Part shown: positions 1 to 6,826 of the stretch, in pieces
Position numbering within the stretch: position 1 is the stretch's first letter
How the letters are laid out: each line of letters opens with the position of its first letter
Source of the DNA: Bacteroidales bacterium
GTDB taxonomy: Bacteria > Bacteroidota > Bacteroidia > Bacteroidales > PUMT01
Length of the DNA: 8,394 bases
NCBI GenBank assembly: GCA_007119075.1
Contig: SKQJ01000029.1
Coordinates: 1 to 8,394, forward strand
Direction of reading: 5' to 3'
Notes under the pieces: model-generated
What the model was told of the DNA's origin: nothing
Seen by the model: only the letters and a program-made list of their open reading frames with translations
Database searches by the model: none
Program-made: the position numbers and the translations under genes

Positions 1-770
1 TAAACGGGTCCAGGAAACTAATCTCGCCTGCATCCAATTTCCCATTCGAGATACTCTTTCTCCGTGATGACGATATTCCCCAATACGTGGCTGACGGGGT
101 AGCAGATGCAGGGATTGTTGGCGAAAATGTGCTTAAGGAATCGGGCAATCAGCTTGAGATCCTTGAAAGGCTTGGCTTTGCACGCTGCAGGCTCTCACTG
201 GCAGTGCCTAAGGGAGTCGATTATACCGGGCCGGAATATTTTGCCGGGAAAAGGATAGCAACATCATACCCCCGGATTCTCCAGTCATATTTGTCAGAGC
301 GCCACATACCGGCTGAAATTCATGTGATAAACGGATCAGTGGAAATAGCCACCGGTATCGGCCTTGCCGATTCGATTTTCGATATCGTGAGCACAGGCAG
401 CACGCTCCTCGGCAACGGACTGAAAGAGGTCGAAAAGGTCATGGATTCAGAGGCCGTGCTGCTGGCGTCCCCGCTCATGAATGTCGAGAAAAAGAAAATC
501 GCCGGCGAATTTCTGTTCAGGCTGCGGACCGTCCTGGCATCCAGGAACAATAAGTATATTCTTCTGAATGCCCCAAACGACAAAATTGATCAGATAATAA
601 AAGTTCTTCCGGGAATGAAGAGTCCGACGGTGCTGCCCCTGGCCATTGAAGGGTGGAGCTCTGTTCACTCGGTGGTGAATGAAAACGATTTCTGGCAGGT
701 GATCGGGAAATTAAAGGAATATGGAGCCGAGGGCATCCTGGTCATTCCTATCGAGAAAATGATTGTTTGA
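1..770 (+). CDS. hisG: ATP phosphoribosyltransferase, long form (5' partial)
   Basis: HisG joins ATP to PRPP to give phosphoribosyl-ATP, the committed and normally feedback-inhibited first step of histidine synthesis in the cytoplasm. The reading frame is already open at base 3 and reads NGSRKLISPASNFPFEILF, a typical HisG N-terminal stretch, so the start lies upstream; the GTG at 87 is an internal valine. About 255 residues are present and about 28-30 are missing compared with Bacteroidota homologues of roughly 283. The PRPP-binding signature (EIATGIGLADSIFDIVSTG, about bases 342-401) is intact. The C-terminal ~75 residues, including LPGMKSPTVLPL and ending GILVIPIEKMIV, form the regulatory domain of the long form. 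This form binds histidine itself and needs no HisZ partner. It heads the operon and is separated from hisD by 117 bp. Confidence 0.96.
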   Translation, partial: NGSRKLISPASNFPFEILFLRDDDIPQYVADGVADAGIVGENVLKESGNQLEILERLGFARCRLSLAVPKGVDYTGPEYFAGKRIATSYPRILQSYLSERHIPAEIHVINGSVEIATGIGLADSIFDIVSTGSTLLGNGLKEVEKVMDSEAVLLASPLMNVEKKKIAGEFLFRLRTVLASRNNKYILLNAPNDKIDQIIKVLPGMKSPTVLPLAIEGWSSVHSVVNENDFWQVIGKLKEYGAEGILVIPIEKMIV

Positions 771-887
771 GTTCTTATGACTGGCCTCCCCTACGGACGA
801 ATGGCGGGCGGACGATATGAGTGCAGGGAAGATGACGGCCGTCCGGGATAAATTAATAAATAAACAAACTCCTAACTTGATCATATT

Positions 888-2207
888 ATGAAGGTAATTA
901 TCAACCCCCCGGTTGCAGAATGGGGAGACTTATGCAACCGTCCCCTGATTGACAATGCAAGGCTTGAAAAGAACGTCAGGGAAATCATGGAGAATGTGCG
1001 CAGGGGCGGCGATGAGGCTCTCAGGGAATACACCCGCCGGTTCGATGGCGCCGATATAGACGATTTCAGGGTTCCCGACCACCGGATCGCCTCCTCGGTG
1101 AACGAACTCGATCCCCGGCTGCTGGAAGCAGTTGAACTTGCAATAAAAAACATAGAGTCATTTCATGCAGCACAGAAACCCGAAGAAGTGCATGTCGACA
1201 CCATGCCCGGGGTTAGCTGCAGCATGCGGTACCTGCCCGTTGAAAAAGTCGGGCTTTACATACCGGGGGGGTCCGCGCCCCTTTTCTCAACGGTATTGAT
1301 GCTGGGACTTCCCGCCAGGATTGCCGGCTGCAGGGAAGTGATCCTTTGCACCCCTCCCGGCCCAAACGGTGATATCCATCCGGCCGTTCTTTATGCTGCC
1401 TCCAGATCATCAATCACATCTGTATACACTATTGGAGGGGCACAGGCCATTGCGGCTATGGCCTGGGGCACCGAAACCATTCCGAAGGTCGACAAGCTCT
1501 TCGGTCCCGGCAACCAGTGGGTAACCATGGCCAAACAACTGGCTGCGAGTGAAGGCATTGCCATTGACCTGCCTGCCGGCCCCTCGGAGGTTACAGTGGT
1601 AGCCGATAAATCGGTGCCCCCTGAATTCATAGCGGCCGACCTGCTTTCCCAGGCCGAACATGGTGCTGACAGCCAGGTAATGCTTGTCACCACCGACGCC
1701 GGAATTATCGGGCCGGTTAAGATCGAAGTCGAGCGTCTTCTGAAAAGGCTTCCCAGGAGGAAGATAGCCGAAGCAGCACTCAAATTCAGTAAAATACTGG
1801 TATTCAATGATTATGATATTCTAATGGATTTCGTAAACACCTATGCTCCGGAACATTTGATTATTGCAACCTCCAACTATAATGATCTTTCCGGGAAGGT
1901 TCTGAACGCCGGATCCGTTTTTCTTGGTAATTTTACTCCCGAGAGCGCAGGTGATTATGCTTCGGGCACCAATCATACTCTTCCTACCAATGGGTTTGCA
2001 CGGGCCTGGAGCGGGGTCGGCACAGAAGCCTTCATGAAAAGGATAAGCTTCCAGGAGGTTTCGGGCAAAGCCCTGCAGGTCCTCGGCCCGATGGTTGAAT
2101 TTATGGCCCAGGCAGAAGAGCTTGAAGCGCACCGCCAGGCTGTTAAGGTCAGGCTTGATTACCTGGTCAATCAAAAAAATCTATCATGGGATCAGTCAAT
2201 TCACTGA
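888..2207 (+). CDS. hisD: Histidinol dehydrogenase
   Basis: HisD carries out the last two steps, the NAD-dependent four-electron oxidation of L-histidinol to L-histidine through histidinaldehyde. At 439 residues it has the usual family length (about 430-440). Residues matching the E. coli enzyme are all present at a constant offset of four: zinc ligands Gln255, His258, Asp356 and His415, and the catalytic Glu322-His323 pair in APEHLIIAT. Other family blocks are GLYIPGGSAP (122-131), FGPGNQW (205-211), LPAGPSEVTVVAD (228-240) and SAGDYASGTNHTLPTNG (353-369). The ATG at 888 fits the family N-terminus and is preceded by an AT-rich leader without a Shine-Dalgarno sequence. Its 3' end overlaps hisC by 22 bp, suggesting translational coupling. 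Confidence 0.98.
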   Translation: MKVIINPPVAEWGDLCNRPLIDNARLEKNVREIMENVRRGGDEALREYTRRFDGADIDDFRVPDHRIASSVNELDPRLLEAVELAIKNIESFHAAQKPEEVHVDTMPGVSCSMRYLPVEKVGLYIPGGSAPLFSTVLMLGLPARIAGCREVILCTPPGPNGDIHPAVLYAASRSSITSVYTIGGAQAIAAMAWGTETIPKVDKLFGPGNQWVTMAKQLAASEGIAIDLPAGPSEVTVVADKSVPPEFIAADLLSQAEHGADSQVMLVTTDAGIIGPVKIEVERLLKRLPRRKIAEAALKFSKILVFNDYDILMDFVNTYAPEHLIIATSNYNDLSGKVLNAGSVFLGNFTPESAGDYASGTNHTLPTNGFARAWSGVGTEAFMKRISFQEVSGKALQVLGPMVEFMAQAEELEAHRQAVKVRLDYLVNQKNLSWDQSIH

Positions 2208-3229
2208 TAAGGAAAAACATCAGAAGCCTGAAGCCGTATTCCTCCGCAAGGGATGAATACCAGGGTGACGCCGCAGTTTTCCTCGATGCGAATGAAAATC
2301 CCTATTTTGCCCCCCTGAACAGATACCCCGACCCGCGGCAGAGAAGCCTGAGGAGCGTCATCTCCGGAATAAAATCAATACCGGATGAAAACATATTTCT
2401 GGGCAACGGCAGCGATGAGGCAATTGATATCCTGGTAAGGGCATTTTGCGAACCGGGATCAGACAACATTGTTTCAATAGATCCTACTTACGGCATGTAT
2501 GAGGTCACGGCAGCAATTAATGGGGTTGAATTCAGGAAAGCTCCGCTGGGAGAGGATTTTTGCCTTGACAACCGTGAAATAAGGAGAATGGCCGACAGAA
2601 ACACAAAAATCATCTTCCTCTGCTCCCCCAATAATCCCACGGGAAACAGTCTGTCGAAACAGGAGGTGGAAGAGCTGCTGGGATGGTTCGGCGGATTGCT
2701 TGTAATTGATGAGGCTTATATTGATTTTTCTTCCCGGCCCGGATTCATTGATGAAACCCTGAAAACACACAACATGGCTGTGCTGCAAACCTTGTCAAAA
2801 GGCTGGGGAAGGGCAGGAATAAGGCTGGGTATGGCATTCGGGAACAGTGAGATAATAGAAGTGATGAACAAGATCAAGCCCCCCTACAACATTAATTCCC
2901 TGACGGCTGAGGAGGCTGTCAGGACTCTCGGAAGGGCCGAGGAAGTGCGGCAACATATCAATGAGATCATCTGTGCCCGGGACTTGCTCAGGGAAAAGCT
3001 TGACAAGATTGAATATGTTGAGAAAATTTATCCCTCCGATGCCAATTTCATGCTTATCAGGGTGGTCAATGCCGACAGGATTTATGAACACCTTAAGGCA
3101 CAAAAGATAATAGTGCGCAACCGTTCAAATGCGAGGGGGTGCGAAAACTGCCTGAGGATAACTGTTGGCACAGCCGAAGAAAATGACCGGATGCTGAATG
3201 CAATGAGAAACTACAAACCAGAAAGATGA
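2186..3229 (+). CDS. hisC: Histidinol-phosphate aminotransferase
   Basis: HisC is a PLP-dependent class I/II aminotransferase. It transfers an amino group from glutamate to imidazole acetol phosphate, giving histidinol phosphate. The protein has 347 residues, normal for the family. Visible blocks are LDANENPY (33-40), NGSDEAID (74-81), SPNNPTGN (147-154, with the PLP-contacting Asn), DEAYIDF (175-181, Asp175 facing the pyridine nitrogen), SKGWGRAGIRLG (204-215, Lys205 as the Schiff-base lysine, Arg213 contacting phosphate) and LRITVGT (323-329, Arg324 binding the substrate carboxylate). The start at 2186 lies inside the end of hisD. It is preferred because the next in-frame Met is residue 104 and because SLKPYSSARDEY near the N-terminus matches Bacteroidota HisC. 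It overlaps hisB by ATGA. Confidence 0.97.
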   Translation: MGSVNSLIRKNIRSLKPYSSARDEYQGDAAVFLDANENPYFAPLNRYPDPRQRSLRSVISGIKSIPDENIFLGNGSDEAIDILVRAFCEPGSDNIVSIDPTYGMYEVTAAINGVEFRKAPLGEDFCLDNREIRRMADRNTKIIFLCSPNNPTGNSLSKQEVEELLGWFGGLLVIDEAYIDFSSRPGFIDETLKTHNMAVLQTLSKGWGRAGIRLGMAFGNSEIIEVMNKIKPPYNINSLTAEEAVRTLGRAEEVRQHINEIICARDLLREKLDKIEYVEKIYPSDANFMLIRVVNADRIYEHLKAQKIIVRNRSNARGCENCLRITVGTAEENDRMLNAMRNYKPER

Positions 3230-4350
3230 AGAAAGCGTTGTTTATTGACCGTGACGGGACACTGATAGTCGAGCCTCCCGATGATTACCAGGTTGATTCA
3301 CTTGAAAAACTTGAATTTCTCCCGGGTGTTTTCAGGGCTATGTATACAATCGGGAGATATTTGGACTACGAGCTGGTAATGGTCTCAAATCAGGACGGAT
3401 TGGGCACGGAAGCCTACCCTGAGGCCGATTTTGTCAAGGTCCAGGAAAAAATGCTTCAGACTTTTGAGAATGAGGGGATTGTTTTCGACGACATTCTGAT
3501 CGACAAATCCCTACCATCCGATAACCTTCCCACGCGAAAGCCCGGCACGGGACTTCTGACGAAATATATGACCGGAGAGTATGATCTGGAGAACAGCTAT
3601 GTGATCGGCGACCGAATCACCGACATCAGGCTCGCGGCGAACCTGGGAGCAAAAGGGATACTCATTGCCGGCCCCGATAAGCTTGCCGAGCTGAAGGAGC
3701 AATCACTCGAATCCAGCTGTGTGCTGATTGCGGGTGACTGGCAGGAAATACTTACGTGTCTGCTTCTGCCTGCCAGGTCGTCCAATGTTAAAAGGGAGAC
3801 CTCTGAAACCAGTATCGAGGTTGACCTGGTTCTCGACGGAAAGGGTCGGGCCGAAATAAAAAGCGGACTGGGATTTTTTGACCATATGCTTGAGCAGATT
3901 GCCAGGCATTCAGGATGTGATCTGAAAATAACAGTGGAAGGAGACCTTCACAGGGATGAGCATCATACCATTGAAGATACCGGTCTTGCCCTGGGCAGCG
4001 CTTTTTACCAGGCTCTGGGCAGCAAGAGAGGAATGGAGCGTTATGGCTTCTTCCTTCCCATGGACGACTCGGCCGTCCTGGCCGGAATTGATTTCGGGGG
4101 CAGGTCATGGCTTAACTGGAATGCGGAATTTAAAAGAGAGATGATAGGCGATTTGCCCACCGAGATGTTTTCACATTTTTTCCATTCATTCTGTGAGGAG
4201 GCCAGGTGCAATCTTTATATCAGCGCAACAGGCAAAAATGAGCATCATAAGATCGAGGCGATTTTCAAGGCATTTGCCCGCAGCATAAAAATGGCGGTAC
4301 GGAGGGAGCCGCTCAACGATGAACTGCCCACAACCAAGGGATTGCTGTAA
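3226..4350 (+). CDS. hisB: Bifunctional histidinol-phosphatase / imidazoleglycerol-phosphate dehydratase
   Basis: HisB fuses two activities. The N-terminal HAD-type phosphatase (about 1-165) removes phosphate from histidinol phosphate. The C-terminal domain (about 188-374) dehydrates imidazole glycerol phosphate to imidazole acetol phosphate. HAD motifs are clear: DRDGT (8-12, nucleophile Asp8 and acid/base Asp10), VSNQDG (53-58, Ser54), RKPGTG (104-109, Lys105) and GDRITD (128-133). The dehydratase shows FFDHMLEQIARH (217-228), HRDEHHTIEDTG (242-253), MFSHFFHSF (314-322) and NEHHKIEAIFKAFARS (338-353), which supply the His/Glu metal ligands, and it ends LPTTKGLL. The segment before RKPG (LIDKSLPSDNLPT) lacks the CxH...CxC zinc cluster of E. 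coli HisB. The gene overlaps hisC by 4 bp. A 141-bp repeat-bearing spacer follows. Confidence 0.97.
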   Translation: MKKALFIDRDGTLIVEPPDDYQVDSLEKLEFLPGVFRAMYTIGRYLDYELVMVSNQDGLGTEAYPEADFVKVQEKMLQTFENEGIVFDDILIDKSLPSDNLPTRKPGTGLLTKYMTGEYDLENSYVIGDRITDIRLAANLGAKGILIAGPDKLAELKEQSLESSCVLIAGDWQEILTCLLLPARSSNVKRETSETSIEVDLVLDGKGRAEIKSGLGFFDHMLEQIARHSGCDLKITVEGDLHRDEHHTIEDTGLALGSAFYQALGSKRGMERYGFFLPMDDSAVLAGIDFGGRSWLNWNAEFKREMIGDLPTEMFSHFFHSFCEEARCNLYISATGKNEHHKIEAIFKAFARSIKMAVRREPLNDELPTTKGLL

Positions 4351-4369
4351 TCATCGATAAAACCTGTTT

Positions 4370-4395
4370 GCCGGCAGGGCCGCGGGACTGCCGGC
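4370..4395. repeat. GC-rich inverted repeat after hisB
   Basis: A perfect 8-bp inverted repeat, GCCGGCAG (4370-4377) and CTGCCGGC (4388-4395), encloses a 10-base GC-rich loop. It begins 19 bases after the hisB stop and could fold into a stable hairpin in the operon transcript. No run of T follows, so it does not look like an intrinsic terminator, and the operon continues beyond it. It may act as a transcript-stability or processing element, or it may be inert spacer DNA; the sequence does not decide. Confidence 0.6.
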
Positions 4396-4404
4396 CCGGG
4401 CCGG
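4391..4404. repeat. 14-bp perfect palindrome CCGGCCCGGGCCGG
   Basis: These 14 bases equal their own reverse complement. The palindrome shares 4391-4395 with the right arm of the preceding hairpin, so the two structures cannot form fully at the same time on one strand. It sits directly before the 9-bp tandem repeat. A symmetric protein-binding site is possible but nothing else supports it. Confidence 0.6.
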
Positions 4405-4405
4405 T

Positions 4406-4454
4406 CAGCCGATACAGCCGATACAGCCGATACAGCCGATACAGCCGATACAGC
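4406..4454 (+). repeat. 9-bp tandem repeat, five copies plus a partial
   Basis: The unit CAGCCGATA occurs five times without error (4406-4414, 4415-4423, 4424-4432, 4433-4441, 4442-4450), followed by a partial CAGC at 4451-4454. It lies in the spacer between hisB and hisH, ending 37 bases before the hisH start. It is not translated: hisB stops at 4350, and an in-frame TAA at 4486-4488 rules out an upstream extension of hisH. Perfect short tandem repeats like this usually arise by replication slippage and often vary in copy number between relatives. Confidence 0.97.
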
Positions 4455-4491
4455 AGGGTCATCATACCCTGAAAAGAAACCGATTTAAAAG

Positions 4492-5079
4492 ATGCAGGAA
4501 AACAACATAGTAATTATAAAATACAACGCCGGCAATATCAGGTCGGTCGATTTCGCCCTCCGCCGGCTTGGGATAAATGCCGAAATAACCGGCGATTCCG
4601 ACAGGATCCGGGCTGCCTCAAAGGTCATCTTCCCGGGTGTCGGCGAAGCCTCGGGCACGATGGAGTACCTCAGGCTTCGGGGACTGGATGTGGTGATCCG
4701 CAGGCTTACCCAGCCCGTGCTGGGAATTTGCCTCGGAATGCAGCTTATGTGCAACTTTTCTGAGGAAGGAGACACCGAATGCCTGGGCATTTTTGACACC
4801 AGCGTATTGAAGTTTATTACCGGAAAGGTGCCCCATATGGGCTGGAATGCACTGGAGAATACTAAAGGGCCCTTGTTCCGAAAGCTCGGGCGGGGATCGT
4901 ATGTTTATTACGTCCATTCATATTACATTCCGGAAAACAAATATACAACTGCAAGCAGCATATACAGTGACCGGTTTTCCGGGGCAATGCAGCATGACAA
5001 TTTTTTTGCCACCCAGTTCCACCCCGAAAAATCGGGCAGCACCGGGGAGCAGATACTGAAAAATTTTATTTCGCTATGA
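4492..5079 (+). CDS. hisH: Imidazole glycerol phosphate synthase, glutaminase subunit
   Basis: HisH is the class I glutamine amidotransferase subunit of IGP synthase. It hydrolyses glutamine and channels ammonia to HisF. The protein has 195 residues, typical for HisH. The triad is visible: nucleophile Cys80 in PVLGICLGMQ, and His177 and Glu179 in ATQFHPEKSG. The PGVGEAS segment (48-54) forms the oxyanion region. KVPHMGWN (112-119) is the HisH-specific block near the HisF interface, which separates it from other amidotransferases. The start at 4492 is supported by an in-frame stop at 4486-4488 and by the N-terminal IVIIKYNAGNIRSV match. No Shine-Dalgarno sequence is seen, only an A-rich leader. 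It overlaps hisA by ATGA. Confidence 0.97.
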   Translation: MQENNIVIIKYNAGNIRSVDFALRRLGINAEITGDSDRIRAASKVIFPGVGEASGTMEYLRLRGLDVVIRRLTQPVLGICLGMQLMCNFSEEGDTECLGIFDTSVLKFITGKVPHMGWNALENTKGPLFRKLGRGSYVYYVHSYYIPENKYTTASSIYSDRFSGAMQHDNFFATQFHPEKSGSTGEQILKNFISL

Positions 5080-5795
5080 TAGATATTATTCCTGCCATTG
5101 ACCTGATGGACGGCAAATGTGTCAGACTGAGCCAGGGAGATTTCAGTTCCCGGAAGGTTTACTCGTCCGATCCGGTCGACATGGCCATGAGATTCGAAGA
5201 CTACGGCTTTAAAAGACTCCATCTTGTCGATCTTGACGGGGCCGATCAGGGCCGGTTGAAGCATCTTAAGATACTCGAGAAAATCGCCGGCAAAACAGGT
5301 TTGCTGACCGACTTCGGGGGAGGGGTGAAAAACCTGTCAGACGTTCGTTCTATCATCAATGCAGGTGCATTTATGGTATGCATTGGCAGCATGGCCGTAA
5401 AGGACGAGGAGGAGCTGGATCTGGTTCTGCAGCAATTCGGCCCTGACAGGATAATTCTTGCCGCCGACGCAAAGGATGATCAGCTGGTTATCTCAGGCTG
5501 GAAAGAACCGGCCGGGATCCCGGTGCTTGATTTTATCGGGAAAATGACCGGCAAAAACATTGCCAGGATACTGTGCACCGACGTAAACAGGGACGGAATG
5601 CTTGGAGGCACATCTGTAGCCCTTTATGAAAAAATACTGGAGCGGTATCCCGGATTGTATCTCATAGCAAGCGGAGGAGTAGGCGGAATCGGGGACATAG
5701 AATTGCTCGAAAGATCGGGTGTTCCCGCAGTCGTTTTCGGAAAGGCCTTTTACGAGGGAAAGCTCGGTATCGATGAAATGAAAGATTACCTTTAG
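5076..5795 (+). CDS. hisA: Phosphoribosylformimino-5-aminoimidazole carboxamide ribotide isomerase (ProFAR isomerase)
   Basis: HisA catalyses the Amadori rearrangement of ProFAR to PRFAR, the fourth step of the pathway. It is a (beta/alpha)8 barrel of 239 residues, the usual length. The catalytic aspartates are present: Asp9 in IPAIDLMDGKCVRL and Asp131 in LAADAKDD. Phosphate-binding loops appear as DFGGGV (79-84) and ASGGVG (198-203), with CTDVNRDGM (167-175) and VFGKAFYEGK (220-229) also typical of HisA rather than its paralogue HisF. Presence of hisF further along supports the split. The gene overlaps the hisH stop by 4 bp and is followed by a 140-bp spacer. Confidence 0.97.
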   Translation: MIDIIPAIDLMDGKCVRLSQGDFSSRKVYSSDPVDMAMRFEDYGFKRLHLVDLDGADQGRLKHLKILEKIAGKTGLLTDFGGGVKNLSDVRSIINAGAFMVCIGSMAVKDEEELDLVLQQFGPDRIILAADAKDDQLVISGWKEPAGIPVLDFIGKMTGKNIARILCTDVNRDGMLGGTSVALYEKILERYPGLYLIASGGVGGIGDIELLERSGVPAVVFGKAFYEGKLGIDEMKDYL

Positions 5796-5935
5796 CTCAT
5801 GTTCCGGGGAGGAAATTTATTGGTGCGATGATTTCGAAACGCCTCTTCCGGTGGTAATCCAATTTTGAAGGGACTTGTCTTTTCCCCGGTCGAATCAAAG
5901 ACGATATAGCAAATTATTAACCAAAAAACTGAAAA

Positions 5936-6691
5936 ATGCTGGCAAAACGGATAATCCCCTGCCTGGATGTTCTCGACGGCAGGGTGGTCAAGGGAGTGAA
6001 CTTTATAAACCTTAAGGAAATCGGCGACCCCGTTGAACAGGGTGCATGGTATTCCGACCAGGGGGCGGATGAGCTTGTTTACCTGGATATCACAGCCACA
6101 CACGAGAAAAGGAAACTGCTGGCCGGACTGGTCAGACGGGTTGCCGAAAATATCAATATTCCGTTTACGGTAGGAGGCGGGGTGAATCATATTCAGGACG
6201 CTGATGCCCTGCTGAGTGCCGGGGCCGATAAGATCAGTGTAAATTCGGCCGCACTTATGAACCCCGCCCTGGTGGATCAGATAGCAAAATCGTTCGGCAG
6301 CCAGTTTCTGGTAGTAGCAATAGATGCGAAAAATGTTGACGGAAGATGGGTGGTTTACCGGAACGGGGGCAGGCTTGCTACCGACCGCGAACTTTTTGAA
6401 TGGGCCAGTGAAGTGTGGATGCGGGGTGCAGGCGAAATACTTTTCACTTCGATGGATCATGACGGGGTCAAAAACGGATACGCCTGCAGGGAACTTGCAA
6501 TGATTTCCGATACACTCCCCATACCGGTGATCGCTTCGGGCGGGGCGGGGGCGCCGGAACATTTCCTGGAGGCATTCAGGGAAGGGAAAGCGGATGCCGC
6601 ACTTGCCGCCAGTGTTTTCCATTATAATGAAATAACCATACCCGAACTGAAAAAATATCTGAAGGATCATGATATTCCTGTCAGGGCATAA
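5936..6691 (+). CDS. hisF: Imidazole glycerol phosphate synthase, cyclase subunit
   Basis: HisF is the cyclase subunit of IGP synthase. It uses ammonia from HisH to convert PRFAR to imidazole glycerol phosphate and AICAR, and AICAR returns to purine synthesis. It is a (beta/alpha)8 barrel of 251 residues. Catalytic Asp11 lies in RIIPCLDVLDGRVVKGVNF and Asp130 in VVAIDAKNVDGRW. Phosphate-binding loops are VGGGV (79-83) and ASGGAG (200-205). SVNSAAL (101-107) and FTSMDHDGVKNGY (170-182) are further HisF signatures. The ATG at 5936 gives the canonical MLAKRIIPCLDV start. The leader is AT-rich without a Shine-Dalgarno sequence. A long open frame on the opposite strand covers the gene but shows no family character. 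Confidence 0.98.
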   Translation: MLAKRIIPCLDVLDGRVVKGVNFINLKEIGDPVEQGAWYSDQGADELVYLDITATHEKRKLLAGLVRRVAENINIPFTVGGGVNHIQDADALLSAGADKISVNSAALMNPALVDQIAKSFGSQFLVVAIDAKNVDGRWVVYRNGGRLATDRELFEWASEVWMRGAGEILFTSMDHDGVKNGYACRELAMISDTLPIPVIASGGAGAPEHFLEAFREGKADAALAASVFHYNEITIPELKKYLKDHDIPVRA

Positions 6692-6826
6692 TCATCGTCA
6701 AACCTGCAAACCTTCACGGCAGCGACCTGGTGCAGGCAGCGTCAAGGCTGTCCAGTGGCCGGCATTGCTGATCATTAACCGTGGACCTGCCGAAAATGAA
6801 AAAATGGATAATCAACCAAACTTAAT

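Noticed and set aside
777..851. A 24-codon reading frame in the hisG-hisD spacer as a histidine leader peptide
   Set aside because: Its translation, MTGLPYGRMAGGRYECREDD followed by a short tail, contains no histidine, and no attenuator hairpin with a T run follows. Chance is enough to explain it.
4406..4454. The tandem array as a CRISPR
   Set aside because: Units are 9 bp and directly adjacent with no spacers, which is a simple tandem repeat.
5860..5867. CAATTTTG before hisF as a Bacteroidota -7 promoter element (TAnnTTTG)
   Set aside because: The first base does not match and I saw no clear TTG-type -33 element at the right distance, so a promoter call is not supported.
5792..6670. A 292-codon open frame on the minus strand opposite hisF
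   Set aside because: It lies antisense to the unmistakable hisF gene. The protein is rich in Cys, His, Pro and Phe without any recognisable motif. It is a shadow of hisF codon use.
6796..6825. Nine-codon frame MKKWIINQT ending one base before the hisIE start
   Set aside because: The position is neat for translational coupling, but very short frames are frequent in A-rich leaders and there is no ribosome-binding signal or His codon.
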